This document shows positions 1-9,542 of a stretch of 64,000 nt of DNA, one piece after another; within the stretch, counting starts at the first letter, position 1, and the number at the start of each line of letters is the position of its first letter. The notes below the pieces were generated by a model. The model saw only the letters and a program-made list of their open reading frames with translations. It searched no databases and was not told where the DNA came from. The stretch comes from Metarhizium brunneum (Eukaryota; Ascomycota; Sordariomycetes; Hypocreales; Clavicipitaceae): positions 2,418,001 to 2,482,000 of the forward strand of contig NC_089425.1 of NCBI RefSeq assembly GCF_013426205.1. The letters are read 5' to 3'. A program made the translations under genes and the position numbers.

Positions 1-187
1 GGGGATTAGTATAGTATTGTGCGACATGTACGTCTGGCCTTGACTATCCATTCTACGCATAAACCAGGCCTATGCTCCTTGTCCCAGACCCCTATCATCC
101 AACCATTGCTCCCAAACGCCATGCCATGCTTAAAATACGCCTAGTCAACATCCAACCAGACAAATGAAACGCCAGAAACACACTCCC
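1..187. other. Window edge, 3' flank of the Pep7/Vac1 gene
   Basis: Non-coding stretch downstream of the minus-strand FYVE gene, presumably its 3' untranslated region and terminator. No reading frame or motif is supported here. Confidence 0.6.
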
Positions 188-2301
188 CTACGCCACTCCA
201 TTGCGGTATACTCCTTCCCATTTCTGCTCCACGTCCCCTACTTTTGTCTTCAACTGCTGGATCTCCTGGTCCAACTCGTCAACATTGCGTGACAAGGCGC
301 CGACTTCTTCGAATCGTCGCGCTCCCGAGGCAGAACGAATCATCTCCTCAACCATGAATTTTTGCTCCTCCAGGATGGCTAATCGCTCCTTTAGGTCCTT
401 CTCTTCTGTTTCTAATTGGCTGACAATGGTGCTACTCTCACTGGCTGCTTGAGATCCGGCGTCTGAAGCGAGTTCCGAATGCCGCAAGCTCGAGGTAGAT
501 TGCGACGGCGTTGCGAGAAAACGAGAAGACTGTGACGGCGTAGAGCGATGTCGCAACACCTGTGGCAAGCTCTTCAGCGGCAACATGTTTGTGTGTAGGA
601 AATTATTCGTTTGTGAGTATACGGCTTGTTGTAACATTTGCTGCGTCGGGCTGTCTGTTTTCAAATCCCGTAATCTCTTTGCTGCCATCCCATACTTGCC
701 GAAACTATCAATCAACCTTCTACGAATCTTGCCGGCTTCTTGAATTTGCGCATGACTCGGTGGAGGTACGGATAGGTCCATCTCTCCGTTGGGCAGCGTT
801 GGCGTTTGCAAAGCTTGGAGAGCTCGGTGAAATGAAGGGAGCAATTGGCGAATACCTCGTTCAAATTGTCGCAGGGTTTCATATGCCTTTTGATCTGGAG
901 GCTTGTGCAGTAGCGACTCGGTGAAGTCACGGCCGGAGAAAATGGTATGGTTGCATTCACGGCACATGCGTATATTGAGTGCGAGGCTATTCTCTCCATT
1001 TGTCTCGGGCTTCTCGGTTCCATTTCTGGGCGGCGCTGCAAGTCGGTCAGTTCATCATCTCAAAATTCTAATTTTAACCATTCTTACCAGGGGCAACATT
1101 GAGGCTGACTTCCGAGGAGCACCCAGTTTGACTGTCCGCACAGACAACCCGCCCACATATTCGACAATGATGTCGTCTAAACGTCCACGAGCCAAACTCT
1201 TGTTGACAAAATGGACATTTTGACACCTTTTCATCGTCCTCCCAGGTGACAAGAGATTGCTCTATGAGTTTTCGATTATTTTTCTGTCCAGTAAGGGTCG
1301 ATACAGGGGAAAGCAATGATCCATTGTGCGACGGCAGCTTCTCGGGTGGGTTGGCTAATATCCTCGTCAACTTAGACAACCGTTTCTCCAGTCTTGAAAC
1401 GTCCAGTTTTTGTCGCTCCATCTTTTTCATTCTAATCTCAACAAACGTTTTCATGTGATCTACTAGCACTCCATTGTGGTCGTTGTACCCCTCCCTAGAT
1501 TTATAGCATGTCTCGCAGACTCTTGCCCAGTATCCTCGTACGGGTTCGTGGTTCGCGCTTCTGCTAAGTTTCATTTGGTACATTGTATGTTCTTCGCAGA
1601 ATAGTCGCCCGCAGTGCCTACAGTTAATATTGCCATTCATAGGGCCCAGCCTCTTGCCGCACGCAGGGTCTGTACATAAATCATGGCTCGTCGGCCGTTG
1701 CCAGTGGTTTCGAGTGATGAGATCGTCGGGGTCTATAGGTGTCTCAAGTGGTGCTTTTCCTGCGGCCGTCGCCGGGGCAGAAATAGGGTGCGATTCGTTT
1801 GACTCGAAAACTTCCAGCCCACGTAGCTTCTGGTTTATCAGAGATAATGGCTGGAAACGCTTGGCTTTGAGGACCTGCTTATCAAACCATGTTTTGACCT
1901 CATCCTGCGCTGCTTCTGGTAGTTCCTGGTGGCTATCGTCGATATGTCGGTTGAGCTGGAGTAAGGTGACCTATTATGCAGACTTAGAGATGCTGTTATA
2001 GAGTCGATGCTCGACCGGTGATGCGTACCATTTCTTCGTTACATATTGGGCAAACCAGGCCAGTAGCGTCGGTTGCATTTTTCTTCCTCTGGGATCCGAC
2101 GCTTATGCTAGCACCGATGTCCTGACCGAGCTCGGGTAAGCTCGCACTAGCTGGCGGTGACATTGATATTGAGCCCATAGACGCGGTGCTCTCGGACGGA
2201 GGAAGCGGGCTCGCGGATCTGGGAACTGATGGGGGAGTCGGAGGTGCCAGACCCTTGCCGCTGCCGAGAATACGGCCGCCTCCAAGTTTACGTCCAGACA
2301 T
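188..2301 (-). CDS. pep7: Pep7/Vac1-like FYVE vesicle-tethering protein (rabenosyn-5 type)
   Basis: Three exons, complement(188..1035, 1088..1970, 2029..2301), giving 667 residues with intact frame. The start is the ATG at 2301 in a good fungal context (AGCCATGTC). Domains in order: a Ser/Pro-rich N-terminus; a C2H2 finger at residues 84-106 (CPIC, then H-x4-H, completed only after splicing the intron at 1971-2028); a first, divergent FYVE finger at about 190-246; a canonical FYVE finger from about 342 with RRHHCRICGR; and a C-terminal Rab-binding coiled coil at about 590-667. This order is that of yeast Pep7/Vac1 and animal rabenosyn-5, which bind phosphatidylinositol 3-phosphate and Rab5-type GTPases and work with Vps45 in Golgi-to-endosome traffic. 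The first FYVE finger lacks the full basic RRHHCR motif, so lipid binding probably resides in the second. The gene is divergent from met8 across about 0.7 kb. Confidence 0.93.
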
Positions 2302-2994
2302 GGCTGCAGAAGGACGAGGCTTGCTTGGTATTGAAGCTGGAAGACGGGCCACGGTCAAGGCCAAGGGAGACAAAAAGCAAAGCAACTCGAAACGACGAGA
2401 CGACCAGGCGCGGTCGAGCTACGTGCCTCGAGCTGCGCTGACGTGTGCGGGAGCATGCAAGGCTGCAGAATGGTGAAGACGGAATAGAGCCAAGCCAGGG
2501 TTTAGGGAATAGAAGCAGTAAGATGAGGCAAGCAAGGAAGCGAAGTTGGATGTGGCGATGATGCGACTCGTTTGATGATCGTCCTTTGTCAATCAACGGG
2601 CCCCCGCCGCCTTGCCGAGTACCAGCTGGTAGGTAGCCAGCGTCCCAGACTACATCCGGCCCACATGCAGCATCTCCCACGAGGCCCACAAGCACAATCG
2701 CTGGCGGCTAGAGAGGGGCCCCACAGCGGACACTCGTGCACCTGGCAGTTCCATGTTACCCACTCAAGCACTTGAGCACCTCCATGTCCGGTTCGCAATA
2801 TTGAACTGATAATGATAAGGTCGTCAAGTGGCAGCTCCAGTCCCGTCAACTGGCCCAGCTTACCAGCCAGCTATGTACTTTCAATGAGCCAGCCAAGCTT
2901 AGCGCTTCCACCCGATCATCGGCATCTCGACCCAACCTTTTTTTTGTCCTACACTCCCGTCCATCTTCTCCAGCTCACATTTTTCGGTCGCGCC
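2302..2994. promoter_or_regulatory. Shared divergent promoter region, pep7 and met8
   Basis: 693 bases separate the two start codons. The met8 side holds a pyrimidine-rich leader (about 2935-2990) typical of fungal core promoters. No individual binding site is claimed. Short frames here are not supported. Confidence 0.6.
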
Positions 2995-3948
2995 ATGGCT
3001 AGGAAATTTCCAGAGGTGCAGCCAGGAGGGAGTCTCATATTGGCCTGGCAGATCAAGGACAAGAGGGTACTTGTCGTCGGCGGCGGCGAGGTAAGCCACA
3101 CGAAACTCCAATGCTATGAGACTGTCGCAAATGCAACGCCGCTCGATGCCATGGAATAATACCCCGGCGCTCAGCTGCTAACAAGAATTTGCAACCCAGG
3201 TAGCTGCGGGCCGTATCCTCAACTGTCTCAATGCCGATGCCAGTGTCACCGTCGTCTGTCCTGCCTCGGGCCTCAATGCCGAGGTAGCTTTCCGCGTTGC
3301 CCAGAAGCAAGTTACACACGTCGACCGAGTATTCGAGCCTTCAGATTTGGAAGGTGCCGAAATGGTCCTTGTGGCCATTGACGATCCCGTCGCCTCTACC
3401 GTTATATGGAAGCTGTGCAAGGAGAAGAAAATTCCTGCCAATATCGCCGACGTGCCCCCTGAGTGCGACTTCTACTTTGGCAGCGTACACCGCGATGGTC
3501 CGCTTCAGATCATGGTGAGCACCAATGGCAAGGGTCCCAGACTTGCAGCTTCTATCCGGCGGTTTATTGCTGGCAAGTTGCCGAGGAACGCGGGTAATGC
3601 TGTCGAGTCAATTGGTCTGCTTCGGACAAAGCTGCGCAAGGTTGCACCAAATGCGGAGGATGGTCCAAAGAGAATGCGATGGTGCGTCTGCATGCGTTCA
3701 AAGACTACGAGTCATTTCCCAAGTTTAATCAGCTAACTCGATGCTATTGCAGGATGTCTAAGGTTAGCGATACCTACAAGTGGGATGAAATGTGCAGTCT
3801 CACTGTAGAAGACATGGATAACCTGCTGCTCTTCTACCCGGCTGACAAGGTCCCTTCCATGGATATTTTGCTGGCCCTCAGAGGTGGGAATGATGTGAGA
3901 AAGCTCGATGTGTTTGACGGTTCTTTTGGATTTAGCGTGGGAGCATAA
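2995..3948 (+). CDS. met8: Met8-like siroheme synthase (precorrin-2 dehydrogenase/ferrochelatase)
   Basis: Three exons, 2995..3090, 3200..3681 and 3753..3948, giving 257 residues, close to yeast Met8 (274). The frame is continuous over both junctions (GGE|VAAG and RW|MSK), and the second intron has a good branch site (GCTAACT) before TTGCAG. The N-terminal Rossmann segment is VLVVGGGEVAAGR (residues 25-37), followed by the conserved NIADVPPECDFYFGS block (111-125), which carries the Asp residues of the active-site region in this family. The enzyme oxidises precorrin-2 with NAD+ and inserts Fe2+ to make siroheme, the prosthetic group of sulfite and nitrite reductases, so the gene serves sulfate and nitrate assimilation. 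The start ATG lies in GCCATGG context. No sign of transfer or truncation. Confidence 0.95.
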
Positions 3949-4846
3949 AGTGCTGGTTCACTAGCGTTTTGCAGCATTTGATTCACCGTCTTTGGGAAGC
4001 TATTTTGCGACAGGCTAGGATCGGAAATCCAGATTGCATGGAGCTATGTAAATTTAATTTATTTACTTATTTTGTTGAAAACATAAATCTGGTTTTAAAA
4101 TATGAGAGCTCTTGTTGGTGATGTATTTTATGCGCCGGATTTTAGTCGTTTGCTCGCTTGGCCGACCTGAGAACTATCCCCTTCCATAAGTAAAGGCATT
4201 AAAGTCGTGGGGTGTATGTGTGTGTGTTTTGCTGAATACTACCTTTGACCGCTCTTCTAAGGCTTTCTTTTTTCTTTTCTCCTTTTCTTTTCTTTTTTGG
4301 CAAATTCGATATTAGGCAGTGTACGCAGGGATTAACAAAAGCAAAGATTGATGTGTTGGTGGAGAACTGAACGTCGTTGTGACCTGGGCGATTCTGAAGG
4401 ATATTCTGAAGCTATCTAGTCCGTACTCAGTACCAGGAATACAAAAGAACAGAAAGTTAAAATTCAAACTTGAAAACTTTACAAAGTTTCAAGAAATGAG
4501 TTTCCTTAATCCTTTCCTTCATCGGGATCAACATCATTGCGATTTTTATGTATGTAACCATCTGATAGTTGTTCATGGAAGGGTAAATAGTTTCAATTGC
4601 CCCAAGCAAAACCTTAGTCAGCAAAATTATTGCGCGCTCATAGAACACCAACAAGACGGCTTCAACCCGCCCAACAGCAAAGCTCGCCGCATCCAGGTTT
4701 TCACTTCTTTCTTCAAGGCTTCACGTGATATATATCGCCCTGTCTGTTACGAACCATTTTACAAGACATAGTCGTCCTAGAAAGAGTGCGACGCGTCAGC
4801 CTCACGCGACACCAAGCTTTTGCATTGTGACAGCCGCAAAGACACG
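3949..4846. other. Intergenic, met8 to fta1
   Basis: AT-rich stretch with pyrimidine tracts near 4265-4300. A 130-codon frame at 4379-4771 has no recognisable protein character and does not start with ATG. The last 60 bases before fta1 hold ACGCG motifs, listed separately. Confidence 0.6.
4791..4808 (+). promoter_or_regulatory. Possible MCB-type cell-cycle elements upstream of fta1
   Basis: A perfect ACGCGT at 4791-4796 and a second ACGCG at 4804-4808 lie about 40-55 bases before the fta1 start. ACGCGT is the core site of the MBF (Mbp1/Res-type) G1/S regulator in fungi. Six-base matches occur by chance, so this is suggestive only. Confidence 0.3.
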
Positions 4847-6121
4847 ATGCCGCCGAGATCTGGGCGTTCTCGTAATGATTTGGCAGACGACGACAGTGAC
4901 GCCGCAGAAGAAGTCTTGCCTCCATTTTTCAACACCACCTTCTCCACGCACCGCGTGTCTCCCTTATACGTGGGACGACAGGAACTAACGTCATCACGGC
5001 TGGAGCAGCTGGCTCATCGCCTTCGGGATACACTAGTAGGAGATGTTGTACGAGGTATTCAAATTGGTCTCGAGTCGACAGACACGCCAGCTGGGCAAGT
5101 TGGCTCGCTTAGGTCGGTCAAGATTCGCTGGTTTCATGCACAGAGATTACTGGATCGGGACCTCTTCTACACAGAACAAGATGGAGGCTCTGGGCTCACC
5201 GACACAGTGATGCGTCAATGGAACCGACTACAGGAGACATACAAAAGAGGCCTCTGGATTGAAATACGACATGAGAATGCGGCTTACATCGCACTGCTAC
5301 TGCCGGGACACCCAGGCACTGTGAAGGATAGGAGATCAGGAACGCATGGCTTCACCATGCAGTCTGATGGCAACGCTCCCGATACGAAAGTCAACCAAGA
5401 TCAATTCATCCATCTACCACTTCTCCTACTACGGATGCCGCAAGCTCTCAAAGGTGTAATTGGCGATTGGATATCAACCACATTTGACTGCCGAGTAAGC
5501 AAGCTGAACTTGGGTACACGAACGCTCGTCACAGTCTGGGAGGATTGGATCAAGACGGCAGGTTTGCCGGGAAAGGGCCCAGACTTTGCAATTTCGCTAG
5601 CATTTAACGCCCCGATAGCTAAGAAAGAGCCGTCTGGCCCGACAGAATCGGAGGATGAAAGTGACAACGACGGCATGTCATCGGATCCCGGACTCCGTGG
5701 CATGGACATTACCATCGCGCCGCAGGATCTACGCCGTTTTTTCCGCCGCGGTGAGCAATCAGGTGAAATGTACAGAAGCAGCAGCTCGGGCCCTTGGGAG
5801 AACGATATCAGGGAACGTCGACGGCTGGCTGGTGGCAACGCAGATGACGGCTGGGGTTGGCGGGCAAGCCAGGAACCAGATGAGCATCCATTCACCGAGG
5901 CACTCGCCCGTTATCTTGACCATCACCTCGCGCTCAACATGTTCCATCCCAGTGTGCGGGTTGTGCAGATTTCATGCGGTGGATTTATGCTTGCACAATC
6001 CCGCTTAAAGATCGTCAAAGTTGGTTCCGTGTCGGACGAACTTGCGCGAGCGGCATGGGTCTTTGTCACACGACTGGGCGAACGACTCCGTGCAGACCAT
6101 CTGGTTGATCTCGGCTTATGA
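4847..6121 (+). CDS. fta1: Kinetochore protein Fta1/CENP-L-like (Sim4/CCAN complex)
   Basis: Single exon of 424 residues. The chosen start is MPPRSGRSRND at 4847; an in-frame ATG at 4820 would add nine residues. After an acidic, basic-tipped N-terminus comes a block (FFNTTFSTHRVSPLYVG, about residues 28-44, then a leucine/arginine-rich helix and LVGDVVRGIQIGLE) that I recognise as the N-terminal signature of fungal Fta1, the CENP-L counterpart in the inner kinetochore. The middle contains an acidic serine-rich insertion (about 265-285). The C-terminal third ends with a hydrophobic beta/alpha region, consistent with the CENP-N partner fold. The assignment rests on the N-terminal block; the rest is too divergent to judge by eye. 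The alternative is an unnamed conserved fungal protein. Confidence 0.7.
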   Translation: MPPRSGRSRNDLADDDSDAAEEVLPPFFNTTFSTHRVSPLYVGRQELTSSRLEQLAHRLRDTLVGDVVRGIQIGLESTDTPAGQVGSLRSVKIRWFHAQRLLDRDLFYTEQDGGSGLTDTVMRQWNRLQETYKRGLWIEIRHENAAYIALLLPGHPGTVKDRRSGTHGFTMQSDGNAPDTKVNQDQFIHLPLLLLRMPQALKGVIGDWISTTFDCRVSKLNLGTRTLVTVWEDWIKTAGLPGKGPDFAISLAFNAPIAKKEPSGPTESEDESDNDGMSSDPGLRGMDITIAPQDLRRFFRRGEQSGEMYRSSSSGPWENDIRERRRLAGGNADDGWGWRASQEPDEHPFTEALARYLDHHLALNMFHPSVRVVQISCGGFMLAQSRLKIVKVGSVSDELARAAWVFVTRLGERLRADHLVDLGL

Positions 6122-7032
6122 GGGAGCGCCCCGACTTGGGAAGGTCCCGAGGGTTCCAAAGGTTCTAACAACACGACAATACCAAATCTCCAGAGCGCTA
6201 GGCGCATTACGAACTACTTGCATACATGACACCACGAGGTGCTATTACAGTACTCTCAAGCCCCGCCGACATCGGCGACGCTGCATGTTCGCGCATGGCT
6301 GCCCAGCAGGCCCCCGCAAAGCCTCGTTTGTGAGACATGCGCCAACCCATCATGCAAGTGGCCCGCCAGAAGGGTAAGGTTTATTGTTATTATCTCACGA
6401 TGGTGCCTTTTGGCTATTTTCGACAAGATCAGGTGGCCATTTCACCTGTTTCCGGACACGCAGCCCACCGTTCGATGGCTCTCCTCTAGCGGTCTGGACG
6501 GATGGGCCGGGATCAATCAGAGGAACTGGCGTAATCGGCGCGCAATTGTCTTTCTAGCTTATTAGTAACAGCGCTATAAGGGGAAAACTTTGACTAAGAA
6601 GTTGTCCGCTATAGGGAGAATCGCAACGGTAAACCCACTTTTGCCCGTACAAACACTTCGCGACATTCGTCAGAATCATCACCGGCATGTATCGGCATCC
6701 AGCGGGCCTTGTGGGAGGGAGGTGGTTGCGAACCCCGCCACTGGCACAGGCAGAGTTTTGAAGTCTGGCAGCCAGTCGAGGCCCCGTGTCTGATGGCTGT
6801 GTTCCTGGATTCTCAACTACTTGGAATGTTGATTCCACCTTCGCCGTCTTTCCACTGGAACCTCGTTGTAGGCGAAAACGTTCAAGTCCGAGGACCTCGC
6901 AAAGACACCCGGCATACCAGGTTGTCTATAGGTCATCGAGCGTTGCTGGTTTAGAGATATTAAGAAAAACAGAAAGGACCCAACGTTTATGTACCCCGAC
7001 CTGCCACTCATCGTTTATTACCAACAAGAAAA
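6122..7032. other. Intergenic, fta1 to the threonine-aldolase-like gene
   Basis: No supportable gene. Frames of up to 118 codons occur on both strands but are low-complexity and lack known motifs. The final part is the leader of the lyase gene. Confidence 0.55.
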
Positions 7033-8094
7033 ATGCCTGACACAGGATACACCGCCAAAGAGAAGTATAGCTTCTTGGATGATTACAGTGAAGGAGCTCA
7101 CCCACAGCTTCTGGAGGCACTCATTACCAGCAATCATACGCAGGAAACCGGTTATGGTAACGACAGATACTCTGCTGAGGCGAAGCAAAACATTCGCGCC
7201 CATCTAGGCCGCGATGATGTTGGTGTGTTCTTTGTTCCTAGTGGTACATCGGCGAATGCCATCTCCATTGCCGCGTGCCTTCGACCGCACGAAGCTGTCA
7301 TCGCTGCCAGCTCTGGTCACATTGTTACGAGAGAGACTGGAGCTGTGGAGGCGAGCGGCCACAAGATCATCAATGTTCCTCCCACGAATGGCAAGTTGAC
7401 ACCCGAGACCATCACCAAGGCTTTGGACGACAATTGGCACTTCCCGCACATGGCCAAGCCCCGGCTGGTTTATATTTCAAACGCTACTGAAGTTGGCACG
7501 GTCTACTCCAAGGAGGAATTGACGGCAATCAAGACGCTTTGCGAATTGAAGGGACTCTTGCTGTTCATGGACGGTGCCCGCATTGGCGCCGCGCTCACCT
7601 CGACAAAAAATGACATGACTCTTGCCGACATTCTTGAGCTAACCGACATCTTCTGGATCGGGGGCACCAAGAACGGCGCACTGCTTGGCGAGGCCGTGAT
7701 TGTCAAGCACCCCGTTCTCGCGCAAGATTTCGAGTTCTACATCAAGCAGCACGGGTCCCTTCTGGCCAAGAGCCGCATCATGGGCGTTGAGTTTGCGGAG
7801 CTCTTCCGAGATAACTTGTACTATGACCTTGCGCGGCGGGCAAACAGCGCAGCGGAGAAGCTGTCGCGGACCATTGTCGGAGCCGGCTACGTGCTGCGTG
7901 CAGAGACGGAGACCAACCAGGTGTTTGCCATTCTCCCGACGGATCTTGTGCAGGAGCTCCAGAAGAACTTTACTTTCTACGTCTGGGAAAAGTGTGGAGA
8001 GGATTGGGCCGTGGTACGGCTTCTCACCACCTGGGCCACGGACATTGGGCAGCTGGAGAAGTTCAACCAGACGGTATTGAGCTGGGCTCAGTAA
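7033..8094 (+). CDS. Threonine aldolase / beta-eliminating lyase, PLP-dependent
   Basis: Intronless frame of 353 residues starting MPDTGYTAKEKYSF. It is a fold-type I PLP enzyme of the low-specificity threonine aldolase family. Visible features are the N-terminal NDYSEGAHP-like segment (here DDYSEGAHPQLLEAL), the substrate loop YGND (41-44), the glycine-rich phosphate site SGTSAN (70-75), the cofactor aspartate in MDGARIG (Asp180) and the Schiff-base lysine in GGTKNGAL (Lys213). The expected reaction is cleavage of L-threonine or L-allo-threonine to glycine and acetaldehyde, probably in the cytosol. The wording of the motifs (SEGAHP, YSKEEL, IGGTKNGALLGEAV) is closer to bacterial low-specificity enzymes I know than to yeast Gly1, and there is no intron, so bacterial ancestry is possible. 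The exact substrate cannot be read from the sequence. Confidence 0.9.
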   Translation: MPDTGYTAKEKYSFLDDYSEGAHPQLLEALITSNHTQETGYGNDRYSAEAKQNIRAHLGRDDVGVFFVPSGTSANAISIAACLRPHEAVIAASSGHIVTRETGAVEASGHKIINVPPTNGKLTPETITKALDDNWHFPHMAKPRLVYISNATEVGTVYSKEELTAIKTLCELKGLLLFMDGARIGAALTSTKNDMTLADILELTDIFWIGGTKNGALLGEAVIVKHPVLAQDFEFYIKQHGSLLAKSRIMGVEFAELFRDNLYYDLARRANSAAEKLSRTIVGAGYVLRAETETNQVFAILPTDLVQELQKNFTFYVWEKCGEDWAVVRLLTTWATDIGQLEKFNQTVLSWAQ

Positions 8095-8975
8095 TGACGA
8101 TTCCTACCCACAGCGTTGACGCCTACATTTGCAACTGATGACGACTACAAGGAGCAGGGTGACCAGAGGGAAAGGGGGGCTCCACCTGATGAGACGATGA
8201 TGACATTTTCCCCAATAGATTAATACAGTTACGCTTTTCTTTTGCATCGTCTTTTTCTACTTTTGCACCCATTTGATAATGATATCGTTGGGCGGGGGGG
8301 GACTTGACCGGTGCTGTTGGAAGTGTGGAACAATGGGTTCGAATGCAAGCCTCCAAAAATACACTGGCACGCTGTTTGGCTCGACGCAAAGATTCCAGAG
8401 GCAAATGAGACTCGCATAGCTCAGCCATCGGCTCTGGCAAAGCATCCCATTCGCCAGCATTGTTGTAGAAGCACCATCGCGGTGTCTGACGGTCTGTCTG
8501 CCTTTTTGCCTGCCCACTTTTCCCGTCAACCCGTCCCATCCGCTGCAGCCTGTCACTCGTTATCGCCCTCTGCAAACGGAGCAATTGAGTCAATTCTTCA
8601 TGGCAAACCCAGCCAACGGCCATGGAGCCTGCCGCGGAACCCGGGAACGTGGCAACGGGCATCTTGTCCCCATTCCAGAAAAGCTAGCTCCGTGTCAGCT
8701 TATTTCATACAGGCCTGGGATGACCAACACTCTCATTCCATTGATTGCCGTAGGGTCAAGTCTTTGTGGGTGAGACGACGAGGAGCACGGGGGACCTCGT
8801 GGCGTCAAGGCCCAATGATGTCGGGCGGCCAGGACAACAGGCGGCGGCTGGGCATGGCCAAGCCGTACGTGCTGGTCCAATGACCCGTAATACTAGATAT
8901 CTGTTGATTCTTAATTTTAATAATAACATGTTAAATTCAACCACTGTTCTCGACGGCCAGCATCCAGCAACCGAA
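8095..8975. other. Intergenic, 3' flank of the lyase gene
   Basis: Holds the lyase 3' flank and a 179-codon minus-strand frame (8123-8662) with an ATG, discussed under findings but not accepted as a gene. No RNA gene seen. Confidence 0.5.
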
Positions 8976-9542
8976 ATGACGGCAAGCCCAGCTTCATACG
9001 AATCCGTAGCCTCGAGCTAGCCAAACCATCGTCTGGCCGGCTCAGGCCATTACACGTTCATACTCAACAATTACACCATCTGCTCCCCCCAGATTCCCTC
9101 TCAAGTCCTGTACGAGATTAGCAATTCCCCCTGCGACGCGGACACCACCGTCTACGGTGTCCAAAAGGTGCGATACCGCCTAGATGCCTACATTCAATGG
9201 AAGGTGAAAACGGCGTGGTGACTGCGCTGGAAAGAAGGCTAAGGAGGAACGAGGATAGGACCGTGGACGTGTTGCCGAGGTTGGGTATGATAGTGACGCT
9301 TGAGGAGAAGAATTTGGATTTGCTGGTGACTTTTTGGGCAGCGAGGCTGTGGAAGGAGGCCAAAGGGGACTTGAAGAGGCCTATTAAGTGGGAAGACTGT
9401 AAGTGAATCCTTTGCATTTCGGGCATTTCGGGCATTTCAGGCATTGCTGATGGGTCATGTAGTTAAGCGGATTGCGAGCGGAAAGACACACATGTTGAGC
9501 GTCGGTGCTCTGGGACTCGCTGGTGCACCGGCTGCCTTCTGA
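8976..9542 (+). pseudogene. Broken gene, conserved-looking fungal protein of unknown family
   Basis: Several coding-like segments line up but cannot be read through. From ATG 8976 the frame runs MTASPASYESVASS and meets TAG at 9018-9020, then continues in the same frame with protein-like sequence (GHYTFILNNYTICSPQ, then SPCDADTTVYGVQKVRYRL) to a stop near 9221. A second frame, shifted, carries ERRLRRNEDRTVDVLPRLG and FWAARLWKEAKGDLKRPIKW. It then crosses a plausible intron (9399..9462, GTAAGT to GTAG) into FKRIASGKTHMLSVGALG and ends with TGA at 9540-9542. The in-frame TAG could derive from CAG by a C-to-T change in a CpA context, as repeat-induced point mutation would produce. I do not recognise the family. 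An unusual multi-exon gene that skips these breaks is possible but less likely. Confidence 0.5.
9399..9462 (+). other. Probable relic intron with ATTTCGGGC-type tandem repeat
   Basis: A 64-base GT/AG segment inside the broken gene. It contains a nine-base unit (GGCATTTCG-like) repeated about three times at 9413-9442. Removing it joins WED to FKRIASG in frame, supporting that it was an intron. Confidence 0.5.
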
